Below the pieces are notes generated by a model. The model searched no databases. It was not told where the DNA came from and saw only the letters and a list, made by a program, of their open reading frames with translations. Both the position numbers and the translations under genes were made by a program. Shown one piece after another: positions 26,339 through 35,781 of a stretch of DNA of 64,000 bases. Within the stretch, counting starts at the first letter, position 1. Every line of letters begins with the position of its first letter. Source of the DNA: Cumulibacter sp047975195 (GTDB lineage Bacteria; Actinomycetota; Actinomycetes; Mycobacteriales; Antricoccaceae). The stretch covers positions 62,001-126,000 of the forward strand of contig JBKEDB010000025.1 of NCBI GenBank assembly GCA_047975195.1, read 5' to 3'.

Positions 26339-27940
26339 TCAGTTTCGGGTCCGCAATGCGGCAGCGGTTCGCTCGAAGATCTTCGTGCACTCCCACCGGA
26401 TGTCCTCGCGATCGGCCGGCACGAACCCCGCGCGGACGCGTCGGTCGAGGAAGTCGTCTACGTTCAGCGCCCCCTCGGCGAGTACGGCGTACGCTACCTC
26501 GACGCCGAGGATCGGTGAGCGGGCTGAGACCGGCTCCAGCAATGAAGGATCGTCCTCAGCTAGTGCGGCAACGGCCCGCGCTTCGGTGCCATAGCGGCGT
26601 ACGAGCCGCGGCGGAGCGTCGATACGACGCAGGACGCCGGGCTCGGCGGCACCGGTCAACGGCAGAGATTTAGTCACGCACTCATCCTTGCGACCGAGCC
26701 GTCGCACCGCTGCGTCAACGGTCTCTTCGGCCATCTGACGGTAGGTGGTGAGTTTGCCGCCAGTAATCGTCAGCGGCTGACCGGGTCGATCGATCAGGAC
26801 GTGTCGACGTGACAGGTCCGATGTTGCGTCGGCGCTCACGTCCGATACCAACGGGCGTAGACCCGAGAACGTACCGACGATTTCGGCCTCGGTGAGACCA
26901 CTGGCCAGCGCGGAATTGAGGGTGTCGAGGATGAATGCGATATCTCCGTCGCCGATACCGGGCGCATATGGGTCGGCATCTGGGGCTGGGTCGTCGGTTA
27001 TGCCGAGGTAGCAGACGCCATCCGGGTGCGGGATCGCGAATACGTAGCGGCTGAGCGTGCCTTCGACGGGTACGGCGAGTATCGCGCGAGGGTCGCCGAG
27101 GGCAGTGCTGCGCACAACGAGGTGGGTGCCGCGACTGGGGCTGGTGCGGATCCCATCGGCGATGTCACCGGCCCACACACCCGTCGCGTTGATGACGACG
27201 TCGGCGTACGCGATGTACTTATGGCCGGTGAGCGAATCGGTGAGCGTCGCCGAGCGGGCGTTCACGTCGGTAGCTTCGCAGCGGGTGATCACTCGAGCGC
27301 CGTGCGCCGCAGCGGTGCGCGCCAGGGCGGTGACCAGGCGGGCGTCGTCCTCGATCTGGCAGTCCCAATAGGTCAGTCCGCCGCGCAGTTCGCGCTTGTC
27401 GATGGCTGGCGTCAGCAACGCAACCTCTTGTGCGCTGATCCGACTGGGCGCCGGCAGCAGGCTCGAGGGCGTGCGTGCGGTACGGCGCAGGAGGTCGCCC
27501 ACGCGCATACCGCCGTACACCATGGCGGCGTCCTTGCGGCTGAGGTGACGGTTCTGCGGAATCAGGGTTTGTACCGGGCGGACGAGGTGCGGGGCGATTG
27601 AGGTGAGCAAGTGATGACGCTCGATCGCGGACTCGCGGGCCACGCCGATCTGCGCTTGCGCGAGGTAACGCAGTCCGCCGTGTGCGAGTTTCGATGAGAA
27701 CCCACTCGTTCCGCTGGCGAGGTCGCGGCGCTCCACCAATGCCACCCGAAGCCCGCGAGAGGCGGCATCCAAGGCGATGCCGACACCATTGATGCCGCCG
27801 CCGATGACCAGTACGTCCAACGGGCTACGTTCGGAGTCGGTGAACTCGCGCAGCGCAGCCGCGCGGGTGCGTGAGTTGATCCAGCTCGAGGGCTGGTGGG
27901 CGGGCGGCTGCTGGCCAACGGCGGGGTGGTTCTCGCTCAC
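26339..27940 (-). CDS. glpD: Glycerol-3-phosphate dehydrogenase (FAD)
   Basis: A 533-residue membrane-associated FAD enzyme that oxidises glycerol 3-phosphate to dihydroxyacetone phosphate. The FAD motif VLVIGGGINGVGIALDAASR is near residue 43, followed by SGTSGFSSKLAHGGLRYL-type family residues. The C-terminal cap domain reads GVEVAYAVLAEGALNVDDFL and RAGFVP. GTG 27940 is chosen as start because GGAG is correctly spaced upstream; the open frame continues up to 28252 without homology. No glycerol kinase or transporter is adjacent. Confidence 0.85.
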   Translation of the reverse strand: MSENHPAVGQQPPAHQPSSWINSRTRAAALREFTDSERSPLDVLVIGGGINGVGIALDAASRGLRVALVERRDLASGTSGFSSKLAHGGLRYLAQAQIGVARESAIERHHLLTSIAPHLVRPVQTLIPQNRHLSRKDAAMVYGGMRVGDLLRRTARTPSSLLPAPSRISAQEVALLTPAIDKRELRGGLTYWDCQIEDDARLVTALARTAAAHGARVITRCEATDVNARSATLTDSLTGHKYIAYADVVINATGVWAGDIADGIRTSPSRGTHLVVRSTALGDPRAILAVPVEGTLSRYVFAIPHPDGVCYLGITDDPAPDADPYAPGIGDGDIAFILDTLNSALASGLTEAEIVGTFSGLRPLVSDVSADATSDLSRRHVLIDRPGQPLTITGGKLTTYRQMAEETVDAAVRRLGRKDECVTKSLPLTGAAEPGVLRRIDAPPRLVRRYGTEARAVAALAEDDPSLLEPVSARSPILGVEVAYAVLAEGALNVDDFLDRRVRAGFVPADREDIRWECTKIFERTAAALRTRN

Positions 27941-28294
27941 GTCGTACTCCGGCTCCAGGCGGGGAAGGCTCTGTGTGATCAAGGTACGCGTTCGTGGACG
28001 TACGAGGCTGTTCCCGCGCCCGAGCGGCGAGCTTACGGCCGGCTGTGCGTTGGGTTGGAGACAGTCAGCGGCCCTCGGCGCGGAAAGCGCGGCTACGACG
28101 ACGCCGCAACCCTGGGGCGGCTTCCCTCGGGCGCGGAAGCTGGTTCTGGTGACAAGGCGCGAAGACAATCGCGCTTGTCGCCGAGAATCCCGCCTTGACG
28201 TTTCGGCCTGCGCGTGACGGCCGACAATTCGTGATGTGTCTAAAAGTGACACTGTTTCCGGACAATGTCACTCAATGCCCCTTAGGGTGACATT
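27941..28294. other. Intergenic region between divergent glpD and fic
   Basis: A 354-base region between two divergent genes. I see no gene in it. Its right end holds three copies of GTGACAYTG (annotated separately). The rest shows nothing I can support. Confidence 0.5.
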
Positions 28295-28295
28295 G
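28246..28295. promoter_or_regulatory. Triple GTGACAYTG operator at the fic start
   Basis: GTGACACTG lies at 28246-28254, its inverse CAATGTCAC at 28263-28271 and GTGACATTG at 28287-28295. The last two form a perfect 9-bp inverted repeat with a 15-base spacer; the last copy overlaps the GTG start of fic. Repeated half-sites at a start codon suggest a repressor site. The Fic protein itself ends in a winged helix, so it is a candidate for autoregulation (inference). Confidence 0.5.
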
Positions 28296-29493
28296 TGGAT
28301 CTGACTATGTTCGCCTCGACGGCTCCGGGGAGACTTGTTCCTATAAGTGATCGGGACCCACTGCTGGGGCAGTGGGAGCATCATGCGTTCGTGCCAGACC
28401 CGTTACCCGAGAGCATGCCATCTCTCGACCCACGACGTTTCTGAAGGTCGGGGAGGCGCGGGCGGCGCTAGCTGCGCTTGACAGCACCGCGCGCTACTTG
28501 CCGAACCCGACCCTGCTGCGCCTGCCGACCTTGCGGCGAGAAGCGCAGAGCACCTCCGCGCTCGAAGGGACCTACGCGCCGCTCGCCGATGTGCTGACCG
28601 CGGATGAAGATGAGCCGGCTTCCGCCGATCTAGTTGAAATTCTGAACTACGTCGCCGCTGCTAATCACGGATTCGACTGGCTCATCGACGAACGCCCCAT
28701 CACGGTGACGTTTCTTGCCGACCTACAGGGCTTGCTGATGCGCCAAACGCCGCTGGCCGACGTATCCGGGCGACTACGCGATACGCAAGTCGTCATCGGA
28801 CGCCGCGCCGACGCGGATCCCGCTGGGCTTCCCGTGCGATTGGCTAGATTCGTTCCAGCCCCGCCGGGCGACGAACTGAATCGCGGTGTTCAAGATCTTG
28901 TCGATTGGCTGCGGGTGGACCGTCGTGACGCGATTGATCCGGTGGTGGCCTCAGCGATGACGCATTATCAATTCGAGACCCTTCATCCATTTCGAGACGG
29001 GAACGGGCGGATCGGCAGGCTCTTGATCGTTTTGCATCTGCAGGCAACAGGTGTCATTAGCGAGCCGACACTCACGGTCTCGCCGTGGTTCGAGGCGCGC
29101 CGCACTGATTACTATGACCGCTTGCTCGCGGTCAGCACACACGGGGACTGGGACAGCTATGTCGCCTTCTTCGCCGATGGACTGAGACAGGCAGCTGATT
29201 CGACTCGGAAAGAAATGTTGGCCCTCTCGGCTGTGCAAACCGAACTCAACAATGCGGTGCGCGACTCTAAGTTGCGCGCGGACTCGGCCCATTCGGTGGT
29301 CGACCTGGCTGTCGCGAACCCGACATTTACCGTACGCAAGGTTGAGGCAGACCTCGGTCTTTCGTACGGCAGGGCAAACCGCCTCGTCAGTCAGTTGGTC
29401 GAACTCGGCGTCCTGGACGTCGTTGATCCCAATGCCTATAAACGACGCTTCTTTGCTCCGCGCGTGCTGAGTGTATTGACGGCGCGGCGGTAA
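28295..29493 (+). pseudogene. Class II Fic protein (AMP-transferase fold) with winged helix, one frameshift
   Basis: The Fic motif HPFRDGNGRIGR is intact, and the inhibitory-helix motif TSALEG lies upstream of it, as in class II Fic proteins. Such enzymes usually transfer AMP to hydroxyl groups of proteins. The C-terminal end (VADLGLSYGRANRLVSQL) is a winged-helix domain. The N-terminus (VDLTMFASTAPGRLVPISD onward, ending MPSLDP) is in one frame and TFLKVGEARAAL in another. One C missing from 28429-28431 explains this. A shorter protein could still be made from a downstream start and would keep the catalytic core. Repaired length is about 399 residues. Confidence 0.75.
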
Positions 29494-29666
29494 CCCAAGT
29501 AGCCGTAACTCAAGGAAGTCCCGCCGCGACCCTATCGGCCACGCGCGGCGCGGACTGAAGGCGTCGATGCCCCCAACGAAGCAAATCAAACGTTCAGATA
29601 TGACCTGCCACGTTCACGGAACCGCACGTGAAGCGTCTGGGGTGCCGCCGGTAGCCGAGAGGGCGA

Positions 29667-30425
29667 CTACTCGCCGGTGAAGTTCGGGGCACGTCGTTCG
29701 GCGGATGCGGCGATACCTTCCTGGAAGTCCGCCGTCGCGCGCAGCCGGGTCTGTTCCTCGAGTTCATGATCGGTCATCACTCGCACCCGCTCGGCGAGGT
29801 CGCCGCGCAGGGTGGCGCGCGAGGCGACGACTGCCAGCGGGGCAGCGGACGCGATCTGGCGCGCCTTATCCCACGCCGCTTGGCGTACGTCGGCGTCCGC
29901 GACCAGCTCGTCGCACAACCCCATCGCCTGGGCCTCGTCGCCCTTGACCCGGCGACCGGTGAGGATCATGTCCAGCGCGGCTTGCTGGCCGATCAAGGCC
30001 GGAAGGGTGACGCTGAGCCCGAAGCCGGGGTGAAAACCGAGCTGGGTGAAGTTCGCCGCGAACCGCGACTCTGCCGACGCCACTCGGAAGTCGGCCGACA
30101 CCGCGAGCCCCAAACCGCCGCCGATCGCCGAGCCGCGTACGGCCGCGACCACCGGAGTCTTCGCGGCGAACAATCGCACCGCTTCCCGGTACAGCACGCC
30201 GCCGCCGGTGGCCTGCTCATTACCGGAGGGCGCGAAGTTGGCTCCTGCGCAGAAGTGCTTTCCTTCCGAGCACAGTACGATCGCGCGAGCCTCCGGGTTG
30301 GCATCGATCTGCTCGTACGCGTTGGCGATATCGGCGATGAGTTCAAAGTCGAAGAAGTTGTTCGGTGGGCGGTGGATCTCAACGACAGCAACGAAATCGT
30401 TGATGTCGACGGTGATATCGCTCAT
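29667..30425 (-). CDS. Enoyl-CoA hydratase/isomerase family protein
   Basis: A 252-residue crotonase-fold protein. The oxyanion-hole regions are clear: CSEGKHFCAGANF near residue 52 and GSAIGGGLGLAVSADFR near 99. Glutamate at the usual hydratase positions is not evident in the ANFTQLGFHPGFG segment, so hydratase, isomerase or another acyl-CoA lyase are all possible. The start overlaps the alpha/beta hydrolase stop by 4 bases, so the two are cotranscribed and coupled. Confidence 0.8.
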   Translation of the reverse strand: MSDITVDINDFVAVVEIHRPPNNFFDFELIADIANAYEQIDANPEARAIVLCSEGKHFCAGANFAPSGNEQATGGGVLYREAVRLFAAKTPVVAAVRGSAIGGGLGLAVSADFRVASAESRFAANFTQLGFHPGFGLSVTLPALIGQQAALDMILTGRRVKGDEAQAMGLCDELVADADVRQAAWDKARQIASAAPLAVVASRATLRGDLAERVRVMTDHELEEQTRLRATADFQEGIAASAERRAPNFTGE

Positions 30426-31192
30426 GGTTGGATTGCTCCGATCGCGGTGAGTACGGCGGCGTTGAAGGCCTCGGGTTGGTCAATGTTTGCGGCATGTCCG
30501 GCGTCAGGAATGATGATCTTCTCAGCGCCTGGGATGCGTGACTGCATGTAGTCGGAGCCGGCGAGGTAGTTGGTGTCGTGTTCGCCCACGATGACCGTGG
30601 TCGGCACGGCGATCGTGGGCAGCGAGTTGATCACGCGGGCATCGCGCTGTTTGAGCACGCCCTCGGCAACCAGGGCGAGGGCGGCCGGATTGTTGTGGTG
30701 CGCGGCAGTCACTTCCGGAGAGGTGCCGCCCGTCGAACCTGCCGCGACGACCCTCGCCGTGAGTTGCTCGCACACTTTGTTCCACGCCTCGCGGGCGGTA
30801 TCGCTCTTGTAGCCGGGACCGGTGTCCTGCAAGACCATCGCCGCGACCCGCTGAGGGTGCGCGAGGTGGTACGCCAGTGTGATGTAGCCGCCGAGTGACA
30901 TGCCCAGCAGGATCGCCCTATCGACTCCCAATTCGTCAATGAGCACGTCGACGTCCGCGATGCTGGCGGCCTCGCTGTAACGCGACGGATCCTCGGGTGC
31001 GCCGCTTTGGCCGTGGCCTCGTTGGTCGTATACAAGCACCGGGCGTTCTGCCGCCAATGCGTCGATGTTCGGTGCCCACATCGACGACGTAGCTGAGTAA
31101 CCGTGGGTCATCAGCAGCGGGATGCGGGAGGCCTTCGGGTTGTGAATCTCGTAGGCAATCGTCGTGCCGTCCGCGCTGCTGATGACATCCAT
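30422..31192 (-). CDS. Alpha/beta hydrolase (3-oxoadipate enol-lactonase-like)
   Basis: A 256-residue alpha/beta hydrolase. The nucleophile elbow is GMSLGG near residue 99, the oxyanion region MTHGYSATSSMW is near residue 28, DQRGHGQSG follows, and the final histidine is in DAGHAANIDQP. The fold resembles 3-oxoadipate enol-lactonases and related esterases. The coupled enoyl-CoA hydratase suggests a small acyl or aromatic degradation unit. It is divergent from the LLM gene, with 69 bases between the starts. Confidence 0.8.
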   Translation of the reverse strand: MDVISSADGTTIAYEIHNPKASRIPLLMTHGYSATSSMWAPNIDALAAERPVLVYDQRGHGQSGAPEDPSRYSEAASIADVDVLIDELGVDRAILLGMSLGGYITLAYHLAHPQRVAAMVLQDTGPGYKSDTAREAWNKVCEQLTARVVAAGSTGGTSPEVTAAHHNNPAALALVAEGVLKQRDARVINSLPTIAVPTTVIVGEHDTNYLAGSDYMQSRIPGAEKIIIPDAGHAANIDQPEAFNAAVLTAIGAIQP

Positions 31193-31261
31193 GCTGTCTC
31201 CTCGTCGCGATTTCCCCTACCGTAGGGCGAACGGATGCTGGACAACAAGGGAGTGGTTCTG

Positions 31262-32119
31262 ATGGACCGAGGTCTGGGGCTGGTGCTGCGGAACATGTCG
31301 TCGGCGTCGATAGCCACAATTGCGGCCGCCGCGGAGGACGCCGGGTTCACCCACCTATTCCTGCCGGAAACCAGCCTGGGCGCCACACCGATCTACGGGC
31401 GCGATCCGTTCATCACCTCGGCCGCGGCGCTGGCCGCGACGTCCGCGATGCGCGTCGGACCGGGTATCGCGGCGTCCACCGTGCGTGCTGCTCGTTCCGC
31501 CGGCGTATCGGCCGCGACGCTCAATGAGGACTCCGGCGGACGGTTTATCCTTGGCGTCGGCGTCTCGCACGGCCCGGTGATCGCTTCGCTGGGGATCGAC
31601 TACCCAACCTCGCCCCTGGGGCAGATCAGCAACTATGTGCAGGAACTGAGAACGCTGTCCGCCGGCGGGGTGGAGTTCGGCGGCGGGTTCAAGGTGCTCG
31701 TCGGGGCGCTGGGCCCGAAGATGGTTGCGCTAGGCGCCCGCGAATCCGACGGGGTGGTGCTGAACTGGTTGACACCCCAAGCGGCCGAGCACACGTGCGC
31801 ACGAATCTCCCATAGCGATCCGCTGACCGCGTTATTCATTCGCACCGGACCGCAGCGCAATCTTGAAGGTGACGCGCGAACGTATCGAGACAACTTGCCG
31901 AACTACCGCAACCATTTCGCCGCGCAGGGGCTGAATTCGGTGGAGGACGTCGCTCGCGAAGCATGCATGCCGCTGGATCCGGCAGCGATCGCAGACCGGT
32001 TGCGCGCGTACCTCGAGCACGGAGTCCGGGTCCCGTGTGTGTATCCGACCGGAATGAGTACCGACGAGATCGTCGAGTTATTCGGCAGGCTGGCCGACGA
32101 GGAGATCCTGCCGACGTAG
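31262..32119 (+). CDS. LLM-class flavin/F420-dependent oxidoreductase
   Basis: A 285-residue bacterial luciferase-like TIM-barrel protein. IAAAAEDAGFTHLFLPE and later GGRFILGVGVSHGPV are typical of the LLM family, many of whose actinobacterial members use F420. I chose ATG 31262 because GGGAG lies upstream at good distance; ATG 31235 is in frame but without such a site. The substrate is unknown. It converges with the WYL regulator. Confidence 0.8.
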   Translation: MDRGLGLVLRNMSSASIATIAAAAEDAGFTHLFLPETSLGATPIYGRDPFITSAAALAATSAMRVGPGIAASTVRAARSAGVSAATLNEDSGGRFILGVGVSHGPVIASLGIDYPTSPLGQISNYVQELRTLSAGGVEFGGGFKVLVGALGPKMVALGARESDGVVLNWLTPQAAEHTCARISHSDPLTALFIRTGPQRNLEGDARTYRDNLPNYRNHFAAQGLNSVEDVAREACMPLDPAAIADRLRAYLEHGVRVPCVYPTGMSTDEIVELFGRLADEEILPT

Positions 32120-32132
32120 TTGCGTGGATCTC

Positions 32133-33095
32133 TCAGGATGCGGCGGCCGCGCGCAGCAGTCGCTCGGCCTGGCGCCGCATTGCGTCCAGGAGTTCGGGAG
32201 GCTCCAGCACCACGAAATCCCACGGCATCCGCGCCAGATACAGCGCCATTGCGTCCAGGTGGTTTCCGCCTGAGTCCAGGACGCAGTGTCGTGGCCCGTC
32301 CGCCGTCACCGTCCCGACCGAGGGTGGCAACTGTGCGGTGACTATGTCGAACGGCGCCTGGATCCGTACCCGAGCGACGTGTTCGTACCCGGCGATGCTG
32401 ATAGCGCGTTGGACGAATTCGGCGGCGTCCGGGCTGTCCCGTTCGGCGAATCGCCATCCCGTCGCGACCGCGTTGCTCATCCTGTCCAGACGGAAGGTGC
32501 GCCAGTCGTCCCGGTCGAGGTCGAAGGCGAGCAGATACCACCGTCGACCGGTGGCGACCATGCGATAAGGCTCTATGCGCCGATCGCTGGGTCCGCGTGG
32601 TGCCGCGTAACGGAACGTCACGCGCTCGCGGATACGGACGGCGCGTGCGAGCGTCAGCAGGGTGCGGGAGTCGACCCGGGACACGTCGCCGTCCAGGGTG
32701 ATCACCGATTCATGGATGCCTTCGATCTCGGCGCCCAGCCGCGCAGGTAGCACCTGATCCAGTTTGGCCAGCGTCCGTATCGCGGCCTCGCCTAGTCCCT
32801 CCACCGTGCCCCCGGCGGCGAGGCGCAAACATACGACGACGGCGACCGCTTCGTCGTCGGAGAGTAGAAGCGGTGGTAAGCGTCGTCCGGCGCCGAGCTG
32901 ATAGCCGCCTCCGGCGCCGTGCTCTGCGTTGACCGGATACCCCAACTCGCGCAGTCGATCGACGTCCCGCCGGATGCTCCGAGCGGTCACTCCGAGCCGT
33001 TCAGCGAGTTCGGCACCGCTCCACACCGGGCGGGACTGCAGCAGATCCAGCAGCGCGAGTACCCGGGCCAAGGTCGCGGGATAGCTGGAGGTCAT
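32133..33095 (-). CDS. WYL-domain transcriptional regulator (HTH_11/DeoR-like)
   Basis: A 320-residue regulator. The N-terminal helix-turn-helix (ALLDLLQSRPVWSGAELAE, then SIRRDVDRLRELGYPV) is followed by the WYL domain with RRWYLLAFDLDRDDW and a WCX C-terminal part. WYL proteins bind nucleic-acid or nucleotide ligands, and many act as repressors. It is divergent from a degraded DinB gene. WYL regulators often neighbour DinB-like genes, so that gene may once have been its target. Confidence 0.85.
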   Translation of the reverse strand: MTSSYPATLARVLALLDLLQSRPVWSGAELAERLGVTARSIRRDVDRLRELGYPVNAEHGAGGGYQLGAGRRLPPLLLSDDEAVAVVVCLRLAAGGTVEGLGEAAIRTLAKLDQVLPARLGAEIEGIHESVITLDGDVSRVDSRTLLTLARAVRIRERVTFRYAAPRGPSDRRIEPYRMVATGRRWYLLAFDLDRDDWRTFRLDRMSNAVATGWRFAERDSPDAAEFVQRAISIAGYEHVARVRIQAPFDIVTAQLPPSVGTVTADGPRHCVLDSGGNHLDAMALYLARMPWDFVVLEPPELLDAMRRQAERLLRAAAAS

Positions 33096-33156
33096 GTACT
33101 AACGATAGTGCGACGTGCGGACAGAAATCGTCCTCATCTGGTGGGACGATGGTCGC

Positions 33157-33284
33157 ATGAGAGAGAATCCGGAGTCCCTGACAGAACAGGTTATCTTTCA
33201 AATCGACTGGCACTGGAGCGGTCAGTTACGCCCGGGGTAGAGGTCGCGCTGCTGCGCGGCCTCTACGCACATCGCGATGACTAG
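33157..33284 (+). pseudogene. DinB-family protein, internally deleted remnant
   Basis: ATG 33157 opens a frame reading MRENPESLTEQVIFQIDWHW and then SGQLRP, which resembles the start of DinB/DUF664 proteins (x-Q-x-D-W-H-W-x-x-Q-L-R-P). It stops at 33240. In another frame the bases just before encode VEVALLRGLYAHRDD, which resembles the C-terminal end of the same family. About 120 central codons are missing. The gene is dead. Confidence 0.6.
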
Positions 33285-33299
33285 CTGCGATGACTAGCT
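33274..33299. repeat. 13-bp tandem duplication
   Basis: GCGATGACTAGCT occurs twice in direct tandem (33274-33286 and 33287-33299) at the end of the DinB remnant and before the permease stop. It may be a slippage or repair scar connected with the deletion. Confidence 0.8.
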
Positions 33300-33319
33300 G
33301 CACCGGGTGGCTTCAGCCG

Positions 33320-34118
33320 TTACTTCCAGCGGAAGAAGCGGGCGGCAGCGAGGAAGAGAACAACCGCCCACGCGGTGACCACCACCAGTTGTAAAGCCGG
33401 GAAATCGCCGCCGTACCAGGCATCCGACATCGCCTGTGATGCAGCACTCAGTGGCGTGTACGTCGAGATCGTCTGCAACGTCTCGGGCATCGCCGGACCG
33501 GGGGTCCACAGGCCCGCAGAGAACAGCATGGGGAAGTACAAGAGCATACCGATGCCTTGCGCGGTAGTTGCCTTGTTCGCCAGCCCGCCTATGAGCAGGC
33601 CGAAGCCGAACATGGATGCCACCGCCAGCACGAAAACCAGTAATGACAGCAAAGGGGCCTCGGGCATCGGCGAATCGAACACCAGCACGCCCGCGATGAG
33701 CGCGAGCAAAGAACCGACGACGACCCCCGCCGAAATGGATGACGACCTGAGCCAGCAGAACACCGGCAGGGCGCATCGGAGTGGTCGACAGCCTGCGCAG
33801 TACGCCGGTCTCGCGGTAACTGGCCAGATAGGCGGGCAGGGCGGCGAGACCTGCCGTCGCCGCGGCGACACAGAACATCACCGGTAGGAACAAGTCGACG
33901 ACGCGCAGCCCGTTGAGTGCTCCGGCGTCGGTGAGTGGTTCGCGCATGTCGGGTATCGCGTAGCCCATGCCGACCAACAGCACGGTAGGGAAGACCAGGA
34001 CGAAGAACAGATTCCCGAAATCGCGGGTAAACAGGCGCGCCTCAGTAGCGATGAGCGTCGGCAGCCCCCTCATCCCGAGTCGAGCCGGCCGAACCGGGGT
34101 GGCAGTGGCGGTTGTCAT
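33320..34118 (-). pseudogene. ABC-2 type transporter permease, one frameshift
   Basis: The N-terminal half (NLFFVLVFPTVLLVGMGY, then AYLASYRETGVLRRLSTTP) is in one frame. The second half (VVGSLLALIAGVLVF to LFLAAARFFRWK) is in another. One extra G (C run 33724-33728 on the plus strand) causes the switch; corrected length is about 265 residues with six membrane helices, as expected for ABC-2 permeases of the drug/daunorubicin-export type. Its start overlaps the ATPase stop by 4 bases. The ATPase also carries a stop codon. Confidence 0.8.
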
Positions 34119-35047
34119 GCTCGGACCTCCTCGCGGTCACCGGTGATGAGTTCTACGAAGGCCTCGTCGAGGGAGCGAGCGCCGGTGTGCACCTCTTCCG
34201 GGATGATGCCTCGCGAGTACAGAGCGCCGATGACCTCCGGTAGCGCAGCATCCTGCCCGCTTACCTCGATGCTGTCGCCGACCCACTGGGCATCCGAAAC
34301 TGCTGATATATCGGTAAGGATGGACAAGTCGGATAGCGCGCCCATTGGCAACTGCATGCGGAAACTGCGTCGTCCACCCCCGGAGGCAAGGTCGGCCGGC
34401 GATCCTTCGGCGATCACGTGACCGGAGTCGATCACGACCAGTCAGTCGCATAATCGCTCAGCCTCGTCCATGAAATGGGTGACGAGGATGATGCTCACCC
34501 CGCTGTCGCGCACTCGTTCCACCATCGCCCAGGTATCCCGTCGAGCCTGCGGATCGAGGCCAGTGGTGAGTTCGTCGAGTATCGCCACCTTCGGTCGCCC
34601 GATGAGCGCGAGCGCGATAGACAGACGCTGTTTCTGGCCGCCGGAAAGGTCGTCATACGCCGTATCGCGCTTGTCCTGCAGGCCCAACATCGACAGCAAT
34701 ACTTCGGGATCCTCGGGATCTGCGTAGAACGAGGCGTACAACTGCAATGCCTCCGCTACCCGCAACTTCTTGGGTAGCTGGGATTCCTGCAGTTGTACGC
34801 CGAGCACCTCGCGCACCTGCGCCGGTTCGCGTTGCGGGTCATAGCCCAGGACCCGAACGTCGCCGGAGTCCTGAGTTCGTACGCCGGCGAGGGTTTCCAC
34901 GGTCGTGGTCTTTCCCGCGCCGTTCGGTCCGAGGACTCCAAAAATCTCGCCGGGTTGTACATCGAAGGACACTCCGTCGACAGCTACCTTGGTGCCGTAA
35001 ACTTTGCGTAGGTTGGCGACCCGCACAACGGGTTCGGTATTGGCCAT
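34115..35047 (-). pseudogene. ABC transporter ATP-binding protein (DrrA-like), in-frame TGA
   Basis: A 310-codon reading frame with one stop. Walker A GPNGAGKTTT is near residue 40, signature LSGGQKQR near 135 and Walker B VAILDELTTGLDP after it. After EAERLCD a TGA (34442-34444) interrupts the frame, and the next codons continue in the same frame as LVVIDSGHVIAEG. Family members read R-L/I at this place, so CGA to TGA is the simplest explanation. The part before the stop still contains the whole nucleotide-binding domain up to the H-loop (VTHFMDEAE). The partner permease is frameshifted, so the transporter is probably lost. Confidence 0.8.
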
Positions 35048-35050
35048 CGT

Positions 35051-35781
35051 TCATCCTTTCTTAGTGTTAATGGGAACTCGCCGCGCGAGTGCCGCGATCG
35101 CGACACAGGTGGCTACCAGGACCGCCAGGCCGATGAGCGTGCCGCCCTGCCAGGACCCGAATATCTCTGCTCCCCACGGAGTCCATTGCTCGGCGTCGCT
35201 AAACCCGAACATCAACATGCCGAGAATGGGTAGCAGGGTCAGCGGGAGCAGGAAGGTAGCCCAACCGCTGAATCGGTAATAAGCGAGCCCGGTGAGCGAC
35301 CCGCTGAGCATTCCCCCGACGAACAACAGCGCGAGTGCAGCGGCATAGTTCAAGGTGCCGCCGGCGAAGATGTCGCCAGCGCCCTCCTCTGTGGCGCCAT
35401 GAAACCAACCGAGTTGGTGGTAGATCGCGCGCTCGGCGAGCAGCGCGAGCATGGAGAACGCGGTGTTTGCCAGACCCGTGAGCACGCTCGCAATGATCAT
35501 GGACTTGACGAATGAGGCCCGAGTCATGCCGCTGGCCACGTGGATCGGTAGGCACGCGAGCGCAAAAGCGATGGCTATAGAGAACGGAAACCAGAGCAGT
35601 CCTTGATGGCTGTACGCGAACGCTGAGCGGGTGATATCGGCGAACTGGGCGATGATCGTCAGTGCAATGATGACGATGACGATTGCCAGGGCCCACCCCA
35701 CGTCATGATGCGCACGGCCGCCGTCACCTGCCATCGCGCTACCCGGAGCCATTGCGGAGGGCGATTGCTCGAGGTGGTCAT
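35051..35781 (-). pseudogene. ABC transporter permease of the GntR-linked system, probable frameshift
   Basis: The main open frame has about six membrane helices (ALAIVIVIIALTIIAQFA to AVLVATCVAIAALARR) but no good start. A second frame begins at ATG 35781, overlapping the ATPase stop by 4 bases, and reads MTTSSNRPPQWLRVARWQVT, a typical permease N-terminus. A single base missing near 35707-35712 would join the two into about 243 residues. Alternatively translation starts at ATG 35752 in the main frame, which has no good ribosome-binding site. Confidence 0.65.

Noticed and set aside
28357..28376. Hairpin CCCACTGC-TGGG-GCAGTGGG resembling part of the 4801-4850 repeat
   Set aside because: It lies in Fic codons for the conserved PLLGQW stretch; the similarity is probably chance.
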